Source: WTGU01 sp965242855 (GTDB lineage Bacteria; Pseudomonadota; Alphaproteobacteria; UBA828). Taken from it: a DNA stretch of 64,000 bases. The notes below the pieces were generated by a model. That model did no database searches, was not told where the DNA came from, and saw nothing but the letters and a program-made list of their open reading frames with translations. This document shows positions 30,397-38,595 of this stretch, piece after piece (the first letter of the stretch is position 1; every line of letters starts with the position of its first letter). The stretch spans positions 2,356,001 to 2,420,000 of the forward strand of contig OZ251509.1 in the NCBI GenBank assembly GCA_965242855.1, written 5' to 3'. The position numbers were made by a program, and so were the translations under genes.

Positions 30397-32832
30397 ATGG
30401 GCCTCATCGGCGAAGCGCTGGAGCGCCTGGAGGACGCGGCGCTTCTGCGCGGCGACGGCCGCTATCTCGACGACCTTCCGACGGCCCCCGGCACCGGCCA
30501 CGCCGCCGTCCTCCGCTCGCCCCACGCGCATGCGCGCCTGCTCGCCGTCGACGCGAGCCGGGCCGCCGCGCTGGAGGGCGTCCACGCCGTCGTCACCGGC
30601 GCGGACGCGCGCGCCTGGTCCGCGCCGTTCCTGGTCGGCGTGCGCCGCAAGATGGAGCACTGGTGCATCGCCACCGACCGGGTGCGCTACGCCGGCGAGC
30701 CGGTCGCGATCGTCGTCGCCGAAGACCGCTACCGCGCCGAGGACGCCCTGGCCCTGATCGACGCGCGCTACGCGCCCCTGCCCGCCGTCGTCGATCCGGA
30801 AGCCGCCGCCGCGCCGGACGCGCCCCGCCTCCACGAAGGGGACGGCGGCAACGTGGTCAGCCGGCGGACGTTCCGCTACGGCGACCCGGAGTCGGCGTTC
30901 GCGCGGGCGGCCCACCGCATCGCGACCACCGTGCGCTACCCGCGCAACGCCTGCACCCCGATCGAGTGCCTCGGACTGGTCGCCTCCTACGATCCCGGCG
31001 CCGACAGCTACGACGTGCTCTCCAACTTCCAGGGACCGCTGGTGCTGCACCCGGTCATGGCGCGGGCGCTCAAGGTGCCGGGGCCGCGGCTGCGGCTGCG
31101 GGCGCCGCCGGATTCGGGCGGGAGCTTCGGGGTCAAGCAGGCGATCTTCCCTTACGTCGTCGCCATGGCGCTGGCCGCGCGGAAGGCCGGACGCCCGGTC
31201 AAGTGGATCGAGGACCGGCTCGAACACCTGCTGGCCGCGACCTCCGCGACCAACCGGGTGACCCGGATCGAGGCCGCGGTCGCGGCGGACGGGACGGTCG
31301 CCGCCCTCCGCCTCGACCAGCTCGAAGATTGCGGCGCCTATCTGCGCGCGCCCGAGCCGGCGACCCTCTACCGCAACCACGGCAACCTCACCGGCCCCTA
31401 CCGCATCGCCCATCTCGCGGTGACCAACCGCGTCGTCCTGACCAACAAGACGCCTTCGGGCCTCAACCGCGGCTTCGGCGGGCCGCAGTCCTGCTACGCC
31501 CTCGAACGGCTGATGCAGCGCATCGCCGCGACCTTGGGGATCGACCCGCTCGACGCGATTCGCCGCAATCTGGTGCCGAGCGGCGCCTTCCCCTACCGCG
31601 CCGCCGCCGGGGCCGTTCTCGACTCCGGGGACTACCCGGCCGTCGTCGCCCTCGCCGCCGCCGAGGGCGGCCTCGACGCCCTGCGGACGCGGCGCGCGGC
31701 GGCGCGCGCGGAGGGCCGCCTGTACGGAATCGGTTACGCCGCGGCGGTCGAGCCCAGTATTTCCAACATGGGCTACGTCACCCTGGCGCTCGACGCGGAG
31801 GAGCGCCGCGCCGCCGGGCCCAAGGGCGGCGCCGTCGCCAACGCCACGGTGGCCGTGGACCCCCTCGGCGGCGTCACCGTCACCGCCGAATCGCTGCCGC
31901 AGGGCCAGGGCCACCGCACGGTGCTCGCGCAGGTCGTGGGCGAATCGCTCGGCCTCGAACCGGAGGACGTGACGGTCAACCTCGAACACGACACGCAGAA
32001 GGACCCCTGGTCGATCGCGGCCGGCAGCTATTCGAGCCGCTTCTCCGGCGCCGTGGCCGGCGCGGCGCATCTCGCGGCCGAACGGCTCAAGCGACGCCTG
32101 GCGCGTGTCGCGGGCCGGCGGCTCGGCGCCGCGCCCGAGACCCTGCGCTTCGCGGCCGGGCGCATCTTCGCCGGTGAAGACCCCGCGCAAGGGCTGGACT
32201 TCCGCCGGGCGGCCGCGCTCGCCCACTGGGCGCCGGGGAGCCTGCCGCCGGACACGGACGCGGCGGCGCGCGAGAGCGCCAGCTGGACGCCGCCCGCCTT
32301 GGCGCCGCCGACGGACGACGACCTGATCAACGGCTCGGCGGCCTACGGCTTCATCTTCGATTTCTGCGGCGTCGAGATCGACCGTGCGACCGGGGCCGTC
32401 GCGATCGACCGCTACGTCACCGCCCACGACGCCGGGCGCCGCCTTAATCCGGCCCTGGTCGACGGGCAGATTCGCGGCGCCTTCGCCCACGCCGTCGGCG
32501 CCGCGCTTTACGAGGAGCTGGTGTATGACGAGGATGGCGGCTTCCTCTCCGGCACGCTCGCCGACTATCTGGTGCCGATCGCGAGCGCGATCCCGGACCC
32601 GGTCATCCTCCATCGCGACACGCCGAGCCCGGCGACCCCGCTCGGCGCGAAGGGAGTCGGCGAGGGCAATTGCATGACCACGCCGGTCTGCATTGCCAAC
32701 GCCGTCGCCGACGCACTCGGCGCGGAAGACTGTGCCGATGCGCTCGGCGCGGAAGACATCACGCTTCCCCTCACGCCGGCGCGGATCGGTGCGCTGATCC
32801 ACGGGCCGGAGCCGGCACCGTCCGAATTATGA
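30397..32832 (+). CDS. hmfA: Molybdenum hydroxylase large subunit, probable 2-furoyl-CoA dehydrogenase HmfA
   Basis: An 811-residue MoCo subunit with the N-terminal channel domain (RLEDAALLRGDGRYLDDL), an unusual active-site loop LNRGFGGPQSCYALERLM in place of AYRGAGR, and LGAKGVGEGNCMTTP with the catalytic Glu. It heads the gene order large subunit, FAD, FeS, CoA ligase, enoyl-CoA-hydratase-like, which is the hmfABCDE order of Cupriavidus basilensis. There HmfABC hydroxylates 2-furoyl-CoA at C5. Assignment rests on synteny and the character of the ligase and hydratase genes. A 27-bp tandem duplication near the 3' end adds nine residues (ADALGAEDC). Confidence 0.72.
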   Translation: MGLIGEALERLEDAALLRGDGRYLDDLPTAPGTGHAAVLRSPHAHARLLAVDASRAAALEGVHAVVTGADARAWSAPFLVGVRRKMEHWCIATDRVRYAGEPVAIVVAEDRYRAEDALALIDARYAPLPAVVDPEAAAAPDAPRLHEGDGGNVVSRRTFRYGDPESAFARAAHRIATTVRYPRNACTPIECLGLVASYDPGADSYDVLSNFQGPLVLHPVMARALKVPGPRLRLRAPPDSGGSFGVKQAIFPYVVAMALAARKAGRPVKWIEDRLEHLLAATSATNRVTRIEAAVAADGTVAALRLDQLEDCGAYLRAPEPATLYRNHGNLTGPYRIAHLAVTNRVVLTNKTPSGLNRGFGGPQSCYALERLMQRIAATLGIDPLDAIRRNLVPSGAFPYRAAAGAVLDSGDYPAVVALAAAEGGLDALRTRRAAARAEGRLYGIGYAAAVEPSISNMGYVTLALDAEERRAAGPKGGAVANATVAVDPLGGVTVTAESLPQGQGHRTVLAQVVGESLGLEPEDVTVNLEHDTQKDPWSIAAGSYSSRFSGAVAGAAHLAAERLKRRLARVAGRRLGAAPETLRFAAGRIFAGEDPAQGLDFRRAAALAHWAPGSLPPDTDAAARESASWTPPALAPPTDDDLINGSAAYGFIFDFCGVEIDRATGAVAIDRYVTAHDAGRRLNPALVDGQIRGAFAHAVGAALYEELVYDEDGGFLSGTLADYLVPIASAIPDPVILHRDTPSPATPLGAKGVGEGNCMTTPVCIANAVADALGAEDCADALGAEDITLPLTPARIGALIHGPEPAPSEL
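32707..32760 (+). repeat. 27-bp in-frame tandem duplication within hmfA
   Basis: Two near-identical 27-bp units encode ADALGAEDC and ADALGAEDI. Only three or four bases differ between the units, so the duplication looks recent. It lies close to the conserved C-terminal TLPLTPARI of the family. Confidence 0.85.
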
Positions 32833-33656
32833 AGCCGCCGCCGTTCGACTACCTGCGCCCGGATGACGAGGAGGAGGCGCTCGCCGCCCTCGCCGACGCG
32901 GGCGACGATGCGCGGCTTCTCGCCGGCGGCCAGACGCTGATGCCGATGCTCAACATGCGGCTGGCCGAGCCGGCCGTCCTCATCGACATCGCGCGGCTGC
33001 CGAACCGCGCCTCCATCCGGGAGGAGGGCGGCGCCATCGAGGTCGGCGCGGCGGTCACCCAGGCGGCGCTGGAGGCTTGGCCCCCCCTCGCCGCGCGGGC
33101 GCCCCTGCTGGCGCGGGCGCTGCCCTTCGTGGGCCATGTCCAGACCCGCAGCCGGGGCACCGTGTGCGGCTCCCTCGCCTTCGCCGACCCGAGCGCGGAA
33201 CTGCCGCTCTGCCTGGCGGTCCTGGGCGGCGAGGTCGTCCTGCGCGCGCGCCGCGGCGTGCGGACCCTGCCGGCCGCGGCCTTCCAGACCGGCCTGCTCT
33301 CGACCGCCTGCCTGCCGGACGAAATGCTCGTGGCCGCGCGCTTCCCCGTCGCCGCGGCGGGCACCGGCTACGCCTTCGCCGAATGCGCGCGCCGGCACGG
33401 GGATTTCGCGACGGTCGCCATCGCCGCGTCCGCCGATGCGCGCGGCCTGCGGGTCGGCGTCGGCGGCGTCTCCGACCGCCCCGTCGTGCGCGACTGGCCG
33501 GTTCTTTCGGGCGCCGCCCTCGACGACGCGCTCGACGCGCTCGCCTGGTCCCTCGACGCGGCCGACGACGTCCACGCCAGCGCCCGTTACCGGCGCGAAC
33601 TGGTCCGGCGTCTCGGCCGCAAGACCGTGCTGGAGGCGCTGGCGTGCCGAAACTGA
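32829..33656 (+). CDS. hmfB: Molybdenum hydroxylase FAD subunit, probable HmfB
   Basis: A 275-residue CoxM-type subunit. RLLAGGQTLMPMLNMRLAEP and HVQTRSRGTVCGSLAFADPS are the two FAD-binding motifs, the second with VQTRSRG in place of the common VRNRG. Start and upstream stop overlap (ATGA at 32829-32832). It bridges electron flow between the FeS subunit and the acceptor. The operon context gives the HmfB assignment; the sequence alone says only CoxM family. Confidence 0.75.
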   Translation: MKPPPFDYLRPDDEEEALAALADAGDDARLLAGGQTLMPMLNMRLAEPAVLIDIARLPNRASIREEGGAIEVGAAVTQAALEAWPPLAARAPLLARALPFVGHVQTRSRGTVCGSLAFADPSAELPLCLAVLGGEVVLRARRGVRTLPAAAFQTGLLSTACLPDEMLVAARFPVAAAGTGYAFAECARRHGDFATVAIAASADARGLRVGVGGVSDRPVVRDWPVLSGAALDDALDALAWSLDAADDVHASARYRRELVRRLGRKTVLEALACRN

Positions 33657-34147
33657 GCCGCGGCGGGCGCTACCGGGTGCGGCTGATCCTCAACGGCCGC
33701 GTGGCCGGCGGCTGGGCCGAGCCGCGCACGCTGCTGAGCGACTTCCTGCGCCACGAACTGGGCGCGACCGGGACCCATGTGGGCTGCGAGCACGGCGTCT
33801 GCGGCGCCTGCACGGTCCGCCTCGACGGCGCCCCGGTCCGCGCCTGCCTGCTCCTCGCCGTCCAGGCGGAAGGGCGGCGGGTCGATACGGTGGAGGGGCT
33901 GGCGCCGGACACGAAGTCGCTGACCGCCCTGCAGGCCGCGTTCCGCCGCCATCACGCGCTTCAGTGCGGCTTCTGCACGCCCGGCATCCTGATGTCGCTC
34001 GACGCCTGGCTCGCGCGCGGCCCGGAACCGGACGAGAGCGCCGTCCGCGCCGTGCTCGGCGGCCACCTGTGCCGGTGCACGGGCTACTCCGGGATCGTCG
34101 CGGCGGCGCTCGAAGCGGCGGCGGCGCAGCGGGGCGAGGATGCCTGA
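33644..34147 (+). CDS. hmfC: Molybdenum hydroxylase [2Fe-2S] subunit, probable HmfC
   Basis: A 167-residue two-cluster ferredoxin subunit. Cluster ligands are Cys48, Cys53, Cys56 and Cys68 (CEHGVCGAC, ACLLL) and Cys108, Cys111, Cys143 and Cys145 (CGFCTPG, CRCTGY). Translation starts at a GTG that overlaps the hmfB stop by 13 bp; the longer upstream reading is the shadow of hmfB. The following ligase gene overlaps by 8 bp. Confidence 0.78.
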   Translation: MPKLSRGGRYRVRLILNGRVAGGWAEPRTLLSDFLRHELGATGTHVGCEHGVCGACTVRLDGAPVRACLLLAVQAEGRRVDTVEGLAPDTKSLTALQAAFRRHHALQCGFCTPGILMSLDAWLARGPEPDESAVRAVLGGHLCRCTGYSGIVAAALEAAAAQRGEDA

Positions 34148-35696
34148 TCTCGGGCGGGTCCTGCTCGCCGCCGTCGAGCGCGACCCGCGCGCCCTCGCCG
34201 TCGCCGACGGCGCCGCGCGTTTCGACTACGCGGCCTGGGTCGACGTCGCGGCCCGGCTCGCCGGCGGCCTCGGCGCACTCGGGCTCGGGCGCGGAGACAG
34301 GCTCGCCGTGGTCCTGCAAAACCGTTGGGAGATGGCGGCCTGCCATTGGACGTGCCAGCTCGCCGGGCTGGTCGCGGCGCCGCTCAACTGGCGGGCCTCC
34401 GCGGAGGCCCTCGATTTCTTCCTTCGCGATTCGGGCGCTTCGGCCGTGGTCTTCGACGAGGTATCCGCCGCGGCGATCGCCGGAGCGGCCCGCGCCGCCG
34501 CCATCCACCGGATCGCGCTCGACGCGCCCTCGCCCGGCGCGCCGGCGGAGGGCGCGACCGGCTTCGCTGCGCTCCTCGACGCGCGGCCGGAAACGACGCC
34601 CCGCGCAAGCGCCGACGACCTCTCTCTCCTGCTCTACACTTCGGGCACCACGGGCCCCGGCAAGGGGGTGCCGCGCAGCCACCGCGCCGAGCGCATGGCG
34701 GCGCTCGCCCATATCGCGCAGAGCGGCTACCGCATGGGGGAGCGCACCCTCGGGGTCATGCCGCTCTATCACACCATGGGCGTGCGCGCGCTCCTCTCGA
34801 TGGCGCCGCTCTGCGGCGCGTTCGTCTGCCAGCCCCGCTTCGAGGCGGCGCGGGCGCTGCGCCTGATCGCGGCCGAGCGGATCACCAGCCTCTACCTCGT
34901 GCCGACGCTCTACCACGACCTGCTGGCGAGCCCGGCGTTTCCCGCCGCCGACGTCTCCTCGGTGCGCCGCCTCGGCTTCGCCGGCGCGCCGATGACGGAA
35001 GCCCTGCTCCGCCGCGTCGCCGACGCCTTCGCTCCGGAGATTTTCGTGAACCATTACGGCTCGTCCGAGGTCTACAGCTTCACCGTCGCGCAGGACGCGC
35101 GCGCCAAGCCCGGCTCCGCCGGCAAGGCCGGCCTCACCCAGCGCGTCCGCGTGGTCGAGATCGGCGCCGGCGACCCGGACCGCCTCGTCCCTCCCGGCCG
35201 CGAAGGCGAGGTGATCGCCAGCCTGGAGAGCGACGAGGCCTTCGCCGGCTACTGGCGGCGGCCGGACGCCGACGCCCGCGCGCTGAAGCGGGGCTGGTAC
35301 TTCACCGGCGATGTCGGGTATTTCGACGATGAAGGCGATCTCTTCGTGACGGGTCGGGTGGACGACATGATCATCACCGGCGGCGAGAACGTGCTTCCCG
35401 TCGAGGTCGAGAGCGTATTGTCCCGCCACCCCGCGGTGGCGGAGGTCGCGGTGGCGGGCCTCCCGGACGAGCGCTGGGGCCGCAAGGTCGCCGCCTTCGT
35501 CGCGCGCGCGGGGCCGGCAGGCGCCGCCGCGCTCGACGCCCACTGCCGCGCCTCCGCCCTGGCCGACTTCAAGCGGCCGCGCGCCTATGTCTTCGTCCGC
35601 GCGATTCCGAAGTCGCCGGTCGGCAAGATCCTGCGCCGCCGGCTGATCGCGGGCGATTACGAAACCGACGACGCGCCGGACGGGGACGGACGATGA
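34140..35696 (+). CDS. hmfD: Acyl-CoA synthetase, probable 2-furoyl-CoA synthetase HmfD
   Basis: A 518-residue adenylate-forming ligase. The phosphate loop is LLYTSGTTGPGKGVPRSH, followed by NHYGSSEVYSFTVAQD (A5), GWYFTGDVGYFDDEGDLFV and RVDDMIITGGENV (A7-A8 hinge), and the catalytic Lys in SPVGKILRR near the end. Such enzymes activate aromatic or heteroaromatic acids to CoA thioesters. With the dehydrogenase just upstream and a hydratase-like gene just downstream, 2-furoate is the likely substrate; 4-hydroxybenzoate- or chlorobenzoate-type ligases are the main alternative. Confidence 0.78.
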   Translation: MPDLGRVLLAAVERDPRALAVADGAARFDYAAWVDVAARLAGGLGALGLGRGDRLAVVLQNRWEMAACHWTCQLAGLVAAPLNWRASAEALDFFLRDSGASAVVFDEVSAAAIAGAARAAAIHRIALDAPSPGAPAEGATGFAALLDARPETTPRASADDLSLLLYTSGTTGPGKGVPRSHRAERMAALAHIAQSGYRMGERTLGVMPLYHTMGVRALLSMAPLCGAFVCQPRFEAARALRLIAAERITSLYLVPTLYHDLLASPAFPAADVSSVRRLGFAGAPMTEALLRRVADAFAPEIFVNHYGSSEVYSFTVAQDARAKPGSAGKAGLTQRVRVVEIGAGDPDRLVPPGREGEVIASLESDEAFAGYWRRPDADARALKRGWYFTGDVGYFDDEGDLFVTGRVDDMIITGGENVLPVEVESVLSRHPAVAEVAVAGLPDERWGRKVAAFVARAGPAGAAALDAHCRASALADFKRPRAYVFVRAIPKSPVGKILRRRLIAGDYETDDAPDGDGR

Positions 35697-36484
35697 CGAC
35701 GGAAGACCCGTATCGCGGGCGCGACGGCTTCCGGGTGGAGGTCGATCGCGCGGCGGCGCGCGCCGACGTGGTGCTCGACCGTCCGCCGCTGAACGTCGTG
35801 ACCATGCCCGAACGGGCGCAGCTCGCCGATGCGTTCGCCGCGCTCGACGCGGACGACGCCGTGCGGGTCATCGTCCTTCGGGGGGAGGGCGCGAATTTCT
35901 CGAGCGGCGGCGACATCCCCGGTTTCATGCGGCGCTCTCCCGAGCAGCTCTCGGATCTCGCGAGCGCCGTCGCCGCGCCGGAGCGCTGCCGCAAGCCGGT
36001 GATCGCGGCGCTCCAGGGCTACTGCTTCGGCGTCGCCTTCGAACTCGCCCTGGCCTGCGATTTCCGCATCGTCGCCGAGACGGCCCTCCTCGGCCTGCCG
36101 GAGCAGCGCATCGGCATGATCCCCGGCTCCGGCGGTTCCGCCCGTCTGGCCCGGATGGTGGGGATCGCGCGCGCCAAGGACCTGGTCATGCGGGCCCGCC
36201 GGCTCTCCGGCGCGGACGCCCACGCCTGGGGCATCGCCGTGGATTGCGTGCCGGGGGACGAACTCGCCCGCGCGACCGCTTCCCTCGTGGAGGAGTTGAA
36301 GGCGTTCTCGCCGCTCGCCCAGCGCACCGCCAAGAGGCTCCTCAACGCGGCCGAGGATGCGCCGCTGCACGCGGCGATCGCGCTCGAGGGCGAGGCATAT
36401 GGCAGGCTGCGGAGCGCGGCCGACTTCGCCGAAGGCGTCGCCGCCTTCGTCGAGAAGCGAAAACCGGCGTTCAAGGGAGAATGA
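35693..36484 (+). CDS. hmfE: Enoyl-CoA hydratase/isomerase family, probable 2-oxoglutaroyl-CoA hydrolase HmfE
   Basis: A 263-residue crotonase-fold protein. The oxyanion-hole region is NFSSGGDIPGFMRR, and GYCFGVAFELALACDFRI with LPEQRIGMIPGSGGSARL forms the active-site core. The whole-chain pattern matches my recollection of HmfE-type hydrolases (also VMRARRLSGADAHAWGIAVD and SPLAQRTAKRLLNAAEDAPL). In the pathway it completes conversion of 5-hydroxy-2-furoyl-CoA to 2-oxoglutarate. It overlaps hmfD by 4 bp and is followed after 7 bp by larC. Generic enoyl-CoA hydratase remains the fallback. Confidence 0.75.
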   Translation: MTTEDPYRGRDGFRVEVDRAAARADVVLDRPPLNVVTMPERAQLADAFAALDADDAVRVIVLRGEGANFSSGGDIPGFMRRSPEQLSDLASAVAAPERCRKPVIAALQGYCFGVAFELALACDFRIVAETALLGLPEQRIGMIPGSGGSARLARMVGIARAKDLVMRARRLSGADAHAWGIAVDCVPGDELARATASLVEELKAFSPLAQRTAKRLLNAAEDAPLHAAIALEGEAYGRLRSAADFAEGVAAFVEKRKPAFKGE

Positions 36485-36491
36485 CGGCCCC

Positions 36492-37736
36492 ATGGAATGC
36501 GACGCGGAGAGGGATCGCGCGACGCCGCCCCCGGCCGGCGCGCGGCCGCGCCTGCATCTCGATCCGGTCGGCGGAGTCGCGGGCGACATGTTCGCGGCGG
36601 CGCTGCTCGATCTCCGCCCGGCGCTCTACGACGGCCTGCGGTCGGCGGTCTCCCGGCTGCGGCTGCCGCCGGCGGTCGCGCTCTCCCTGGAGGCCCACCG
36701 GGACGAGCGGTTGACGGGCAGGCGGTTCCGGGTCTCGCCGCCGGCGGACGACGAGGCCCTCGAGCACGCGCCGCTCGCCGCCATCCGCGCGCGCCTGGAC
36801 GCCGCCGGCCTCGCGACCGGGGTCCGCGACCGGGCGCGGGCGATCTTCGCGCTGCTCGCGGAGGCCGAGGGCGCGGCGCACGGGACGGCGCCGGAAGAGG
36901 TCGCGTTCCACGAGGTCGGCGCCTGGGATTCGATCGCCGACGTGGTGGCGGCCGCCTTCCTGATCGATGCCCTGGGGCCCGTCCGCTGGTCGTGCGGGCC
37001 GCTCCCCCTCGGCGCCGGCCGGGTGCGGAGCGCCCACGGCCTGCTGCCCGTGCCGGCCCCCGCCGCGGCGCATCTGCTCCGGGGCTTCGTGACCCGCGAC
37101 GACGGCATCGAGGGCGAGCGGGTCACGCCGACGGGCGCGGCGATCCTGCGCCATCTCGCGCCGGTCCAGACGCCGGCCCGGGAGCCGGAGACGCTGGTCG
37201 GGTCGGGGGCCGGCTTCGGCGGCCGCGTCTTTCCGGGGTTCAGCAACGTCCTGCGCGTCCTCGAATTCGCGCCGGCGGCGGGCGCCGCGATCCGGGATTC
37301 CGTCGCCGTGCTCCGCTTCGCGATCGACGACCAGACGCCGGAAGACCTGGCCCTGGGCCTCGACCGCTTGCGCGCGCGGCCCGGCGTGCTCGACGTGGTG
37401 CAATGGCCGGCGCACGGCAAGAAGGGCCGCGTGCTGGCGGAGGTGCAGGTGCTGGCGGAGCCGGACGCGCTGGAGCGGGCGCTCGCCGCGGCCTTCTCCG
37501 AGACCACCACGCTCGGCGTTCGCTGGTCGCGCATGTCCCGCGACGTCCTCGCCCGGGACGTCGCGCGCCATACGGACGAGGCGGGCGCGGTGCGCGTGAA
37601 GCGCGCCGTCAGGCCGACGGGCGAACGCACGGCCAAGGCCGAGAGCGACGACCTCGCCCGCGGCGGTGGCCATGCGAGCCGCGAGAGGCGCCGCCGGGAC
37701 GCCGAGGCGGCGGCGCTCGCGGAGGCCGGCGAATGA
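36492..37736 (+). CDS. larC: Nickel-pincer cofactor (NPN) biosynthesis protein LarC
   Basis: A 414-residue LarC: LHLDPVGGVAGDMFAAALLDL at the N-terminus (split by residue about 35), VAFHEVGAWDSIADVVAAAFL and GLLPVPAPAAAHLLRG are strongly conserved features. LarC inserts nickel into the pincer nucleotide of lactate-racemase-type enzymes with CTP hydrolysis. The ATG at 36492 lies 7 bp after hmfE and larE overlaps the stop, so transcription probably continues from the hmf operon. Some LarC proteins need a frameshift between two halves; here the reading frame is intact. Confidence 0.9.
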   Translation: MECDAERDRATPPPAGARPRLHLDPVGGVAGDMFAAALLDLRPALYDGLRSAVSRLRLPPAVALSLEAHRDERLTGRRFRVSPPADDEALEHAPLAAIRARLDAAGLATGVRDRARAIFALLAEAEGAAHGTAPEEVAFHEVGAWDSIADVVAAAFLIDALGPVRWSCGPLPLGAGRVRSAHGLLPVPAPAAAHLLRGFVTRDDGIEGERVTPTGAAILRHLAPVQTPAREPETLVGSGAGFGGRVFPGFSNVLRVLEFAPAAGAAIRDSVAVLRFAIDDQTPEDLALGLDRLRARPGVLDVVQWPAHGKKGRVLAEVQVLAEPDALERALAAAFSETTTLGVRWSRMSRDVLARDVARHTDEAGAVRVKRAVRPTGERTAKAESDDLARGGGHASRERRRRDAEAAALAEAGE

Positions 37737-38557
37737 CCGCGCCGCCGCCCGCTCCTCTCCCGGCGCTGCGCGCCGTCCTCGACGGGATCGACCGGGCGGC
37801 GGTCGCGGTGAGCGGCGGTGTCGACAGCATGACGCTGGCGCTGGTCGCCGGGCGGCGGTTGGGCGGCGCCTGCGCGATGTTCCACGCCGTCTCGCCGGCC
37901 GTTCCGCCCGAGGCCACCTCGCGCGTGCGCGCCTGCGCCGACCGCGAAGGATGGCGGCTGACCGTCTTCGACGCCGGCGAATTCGACGATCCGGACTATC
38001 GGCGCAACCCGGCGAACCGCTGCTTCCATTGCAAGACCAACCTCTACGGCGCGCTCGCCGCGCGCACCGACGCGACCTTGCTCTCCGGCACGAACAGGGA
38101 CGATCTGGGCGACTGGCGGCCGGGGCTGCGGGCCGCGGAGGCGCGCGGCGTGCGCCATCCCTTCGTCGAAGCCGGCATCGGCAAGGCGGCGATTCGCGCC
38201 ATCGCGGCCGGTCTCGGCTTCCCCGATCTGGCCGACCTCCCGGCGGCGCCCTGCCTTTCGAGCCGCATCGAGACGGGGCTTCGCGTCGAAGCCGACGACC
38301 TCGGGCGCATCCACGCGGCGGAGCGCTACCTCGCGCGGCAGCTGCGGCCGGCGACCGTGCGCTGCCGCCTGCGCCGGGCCGGCGTCGTGATCGAACTCGA
38401 CGCGCCGACCCTCGATTCCCTGGGCGCCGCCCGCCGCGCCGCGCTCGCCGCCGCCGTCGCCGGGATATTCGGTGGCGAGGGGGGTACGGCCGGCCCGGTG
38501 CGGTTCGCGCCCTACCGCACCGGCAGCGCCTTCCTGCGGCCCGCGAAGACGGCGTGA
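37733..38557 (+). CDS. larE: NPN cofactor sulfur-transferase LarE, three-cysteine type
   Basis: A 274-residue PP-loop protein with AVSGGVDSMTLAL (residues 25-37) for ATP. It has three conserved-position cysteines, Cys97 and Cys100 (RCFHCKTNLYG) and Cys174 (APCLSSRIETG). The CxxC plus C arrangement is that of LarE enzymes thought to carry an iron-sulfur cluster and act catalytically, rather than the single sacrificial Cys type. It adds sulfur to the pyridinium biscarboxylate precursor made by LarB. It overlaps both neighbours by 4 bp. Confidence 0.9.
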   Translation: MTAPPPAPLPALRAVLDGIDRAAVAVSGGVDSMTLALVAGRRLGGACAMFHAVSPAVPPEATSRVRACADREGWRLTVFDAGEFDDPDYRRNPANRCFHCKTNLYGALAARTDATLLSGTNRDDLGDWRPGLRAAEARGVRHPFVEAGIGKAAIRAIAAGLGFPDLADLPAAPCLSSRIETGLRVEADDLGRIHAAERYLARQLRPATVRCRLRRAGVVIELDAPTLDSLGAARRAALAAAVAGIFGGEGGTAGPVRFAPYRTGSAFLRPAKTA

Positions 38558-38595
38558 GCGTCTCCGGCGTGAGCGTCTCTGGCGTGAGCGTCTCC
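38551..38595 (+). repeat. Three 15-bp repeats carrying three in-frame GTG starts of larB
   Basis: GGCGTGAGCGTCTCC occurs three times in direct tandem (one T variant). Each copy supplies an in-frame GTG (38554, 38569, 38584) for larB, and the first also contains the larE stop TGA. Copy-number change would preserve frame. Confidence 0.85.

Noticed and set aside
28882..32802. Minus-strand open frame of about 1300 codons opposite the hydrolase and hmfA
   Set aside because: Same GC effect; it runs antisense through two well-supported genes and has Arg/Gly-rich composition and no domain.
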